DNA of 6,661 bases from the NCBI GenBank assembly GCA_019313765.1, contig JAFDAP010000093.1, positions 1 through 6,661 on the forward strand, read 5' to 3'. Within the stretch, counting starts at the first letter, position 1. Each line of letters opens with the position of its first letter. The notes below the pieces were generated by a model that was not told the DNA's origin, searched no databases, and worked only from the letters and a program-made list of their open reading frames with translations. The DNA comes from Deltaproteobacteria bacterium. Lineage in GTDB: Bacteria; Desulfobacterota; DSM-4660; Desulfatiglandales; Desulfatiglandaceae. Positions 6,344 to 6,661 of the stretch are shown here, piece by piece. The position numbers and the translations under genes were made by a program.

Positions 6344-6661
6344 ATGAAAAACAGGTTGAAAAAGGTAGCTGCCCCCACTTTTGTTTTTTTTCTCTTTGTG
6401 CTTTTATCCGGGAATGTGGCCTTTGCTTTCAGGTGAAAGCACAAAATCGTTGGTATCGGGGATACTACGGCTGAAGTTTTAAACAAATGCGGAGGACCGA
6501 GTTTCCAGGAAGTGGTGGGTACTGAAGCTAAAGGGAGGTCTTTTAAATGGACCGATGAGGGAAAGGAAGATGAGGACCTTGATATTACCAGAAAGCATTA
6601 TAGTGAAATTTACTTGAAGGTTGAAAGGTGGTATTATGATTTCGGAAGCCACAAATTTATT
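6344..6661 (+). CDS. Exported DUF2845-like protein with an in-frame TGA (candidate selenocysteine), 3'-truncated by the window edge
   Basis: From ATG 6344 the frame encodes a clear Sec signal peptide of about 28 residues: MKNRLKK, a hydrophobic core, and GNVAFA before the likely cleavage. Then come Phe29-Arg30 and a TGA at 6434-6436 (position 31). The same frame then stays open for 75 codons to the window end, starting KHKIVGIGDTTAEVLNKCGG (32-51) and ending near VERWYYDFGSHKFI (93-106). From memory this matches the DUF2845 family of small exported proteins, whose mature form starts Phe-Arg-Cys-Gly and has GD..aEVl.KCG later. The TGA falls exactly at that first Cys with no length change, and C49 of the second motif is kept. 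A SECIS-like hairpin lies just downstream, so I read the TGA as possible selenocysteine. A nonsense mutation or a sequencing error from TGC/TGT is the alternative. GGAA at 6334-6337 is a weak ribosome site; in-frame ATGs at 6317 and 6332 would lengthen the N-terminus. The protein's function is unknown. Confidence 0.6.
6448..6469 (+). promoter_or_regulatory. SECIS-like hairpin just after the in-frame TGA
   Basis: The RNA can pair C6448-G6469 and G6449-C6468, leave U6450 bulged, then pair 6451-6457 with 6461-6467 (seven pairs, one of them G-U) around a GGG loop at 6458-6460. Counting the U of UGA as 1, the bulged U is position 17 and the loop begins at 25. In the E. coli fdhF SECIS, as I recall it, a bulged U17 and loop G residues are recognised by SelB. 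The loop sits at a distance from the UGA within the range known for bacterial elements. The stem also lies in codons for a conserved part of the protein, so chance pairing cannot be excluded. Confidence 0.5.

Noticed and set aside
6437..6661. The region after the TGA as a separate gene, or the upstream part as a 30-residue peptide gene
   Set aside because: There is no start codon with a ribosome site near the beginning of the second part, and the signal peptide plus body together match one family in a single frame. Reading through the TGA explains both parts better, though a nonsense mutation remains possible.

Overview
The window holds the complete dsrMKJOP operon, which encodes the membrane complex linking the quinone pool and periplasmic redox carriers to cytoplasmic dissimilatory sulfur metabolism. 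It is flanked by a partial RsbRD-like gene upstream and, downstream, by a separately transcribed 2[4Fe-4S] ferredoxin and the start of an exported DUF2845-type protein. All supported genes are on the + strand. The full set with the triheme cytochrome DsrJ, the RsbRD_N-type gene before dsrM, the acidic bacterial-type diferredoxin and moderate GC content all suggest a sulfate-reducing Desulfobacterota (former Deltaproteobacteria). The genus cannot be named from this sequence.

Layout: 1-462 is the C-terminal part of a cytoplasmic RsbRD_N-like protein. dsrM (479-1555), dsrK (1558-3186), dsrJ (3179-3655), dsrO (3655-4470) and dsrP (4478-5635) follow with gaps of 16 and 2 bases, overlaps of 8 and 1 bases, and a gap of 7 bases, so they read as one translationally coupled operon. 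A strong rho-independent terminator closes it at 5670-5708. An intergenic region with a perfect 9-bp inverted repeat and a candidate -35 box precedes the ferredoxin gene (5946-6134), which has its own terminator (6158-6198). The last ~460 bases hold a second small inverted repeat and the 5' part of a gene for an exported protein.

How the operon works (family knowledge): DsrP (NrfD/PsrC type) and DsrO (Tat-exported Fe-S protein) form a quinone module facing the periplasm. DsrJ is a triheme cytochrome c on the same side. DsrM is a NarI-like cytochrome b that passes electrons across the membrane to DsrK, an HdrD-like Fe-S protein in the cytoplasm, proposed to act on the DsrC trisulfide or disulfide made by sulfite reductase DsrAB.

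The most interesting signal is at the 3' end. The signal peptide of the DUF2845-like protein is followed by an in-frame TGA (6434-6436) exactly where, from my memory of the family, a conserved Cys sits (Phe-Arg-Cys-Gly). The frame stays open after it to the window edge. Immediately downstream lies a hairpin with a GGG loop and a bulged U at position 17 counted from the U of UGA, which resembles the E. coli fdhF SECIS. This is a candidate exported selenoprotein of a family I do not know to contain selenocysteine. Secondary observations are an internal duplication in DsrJ and a coordinated loss of one Fe-S cluster site in DsrO.
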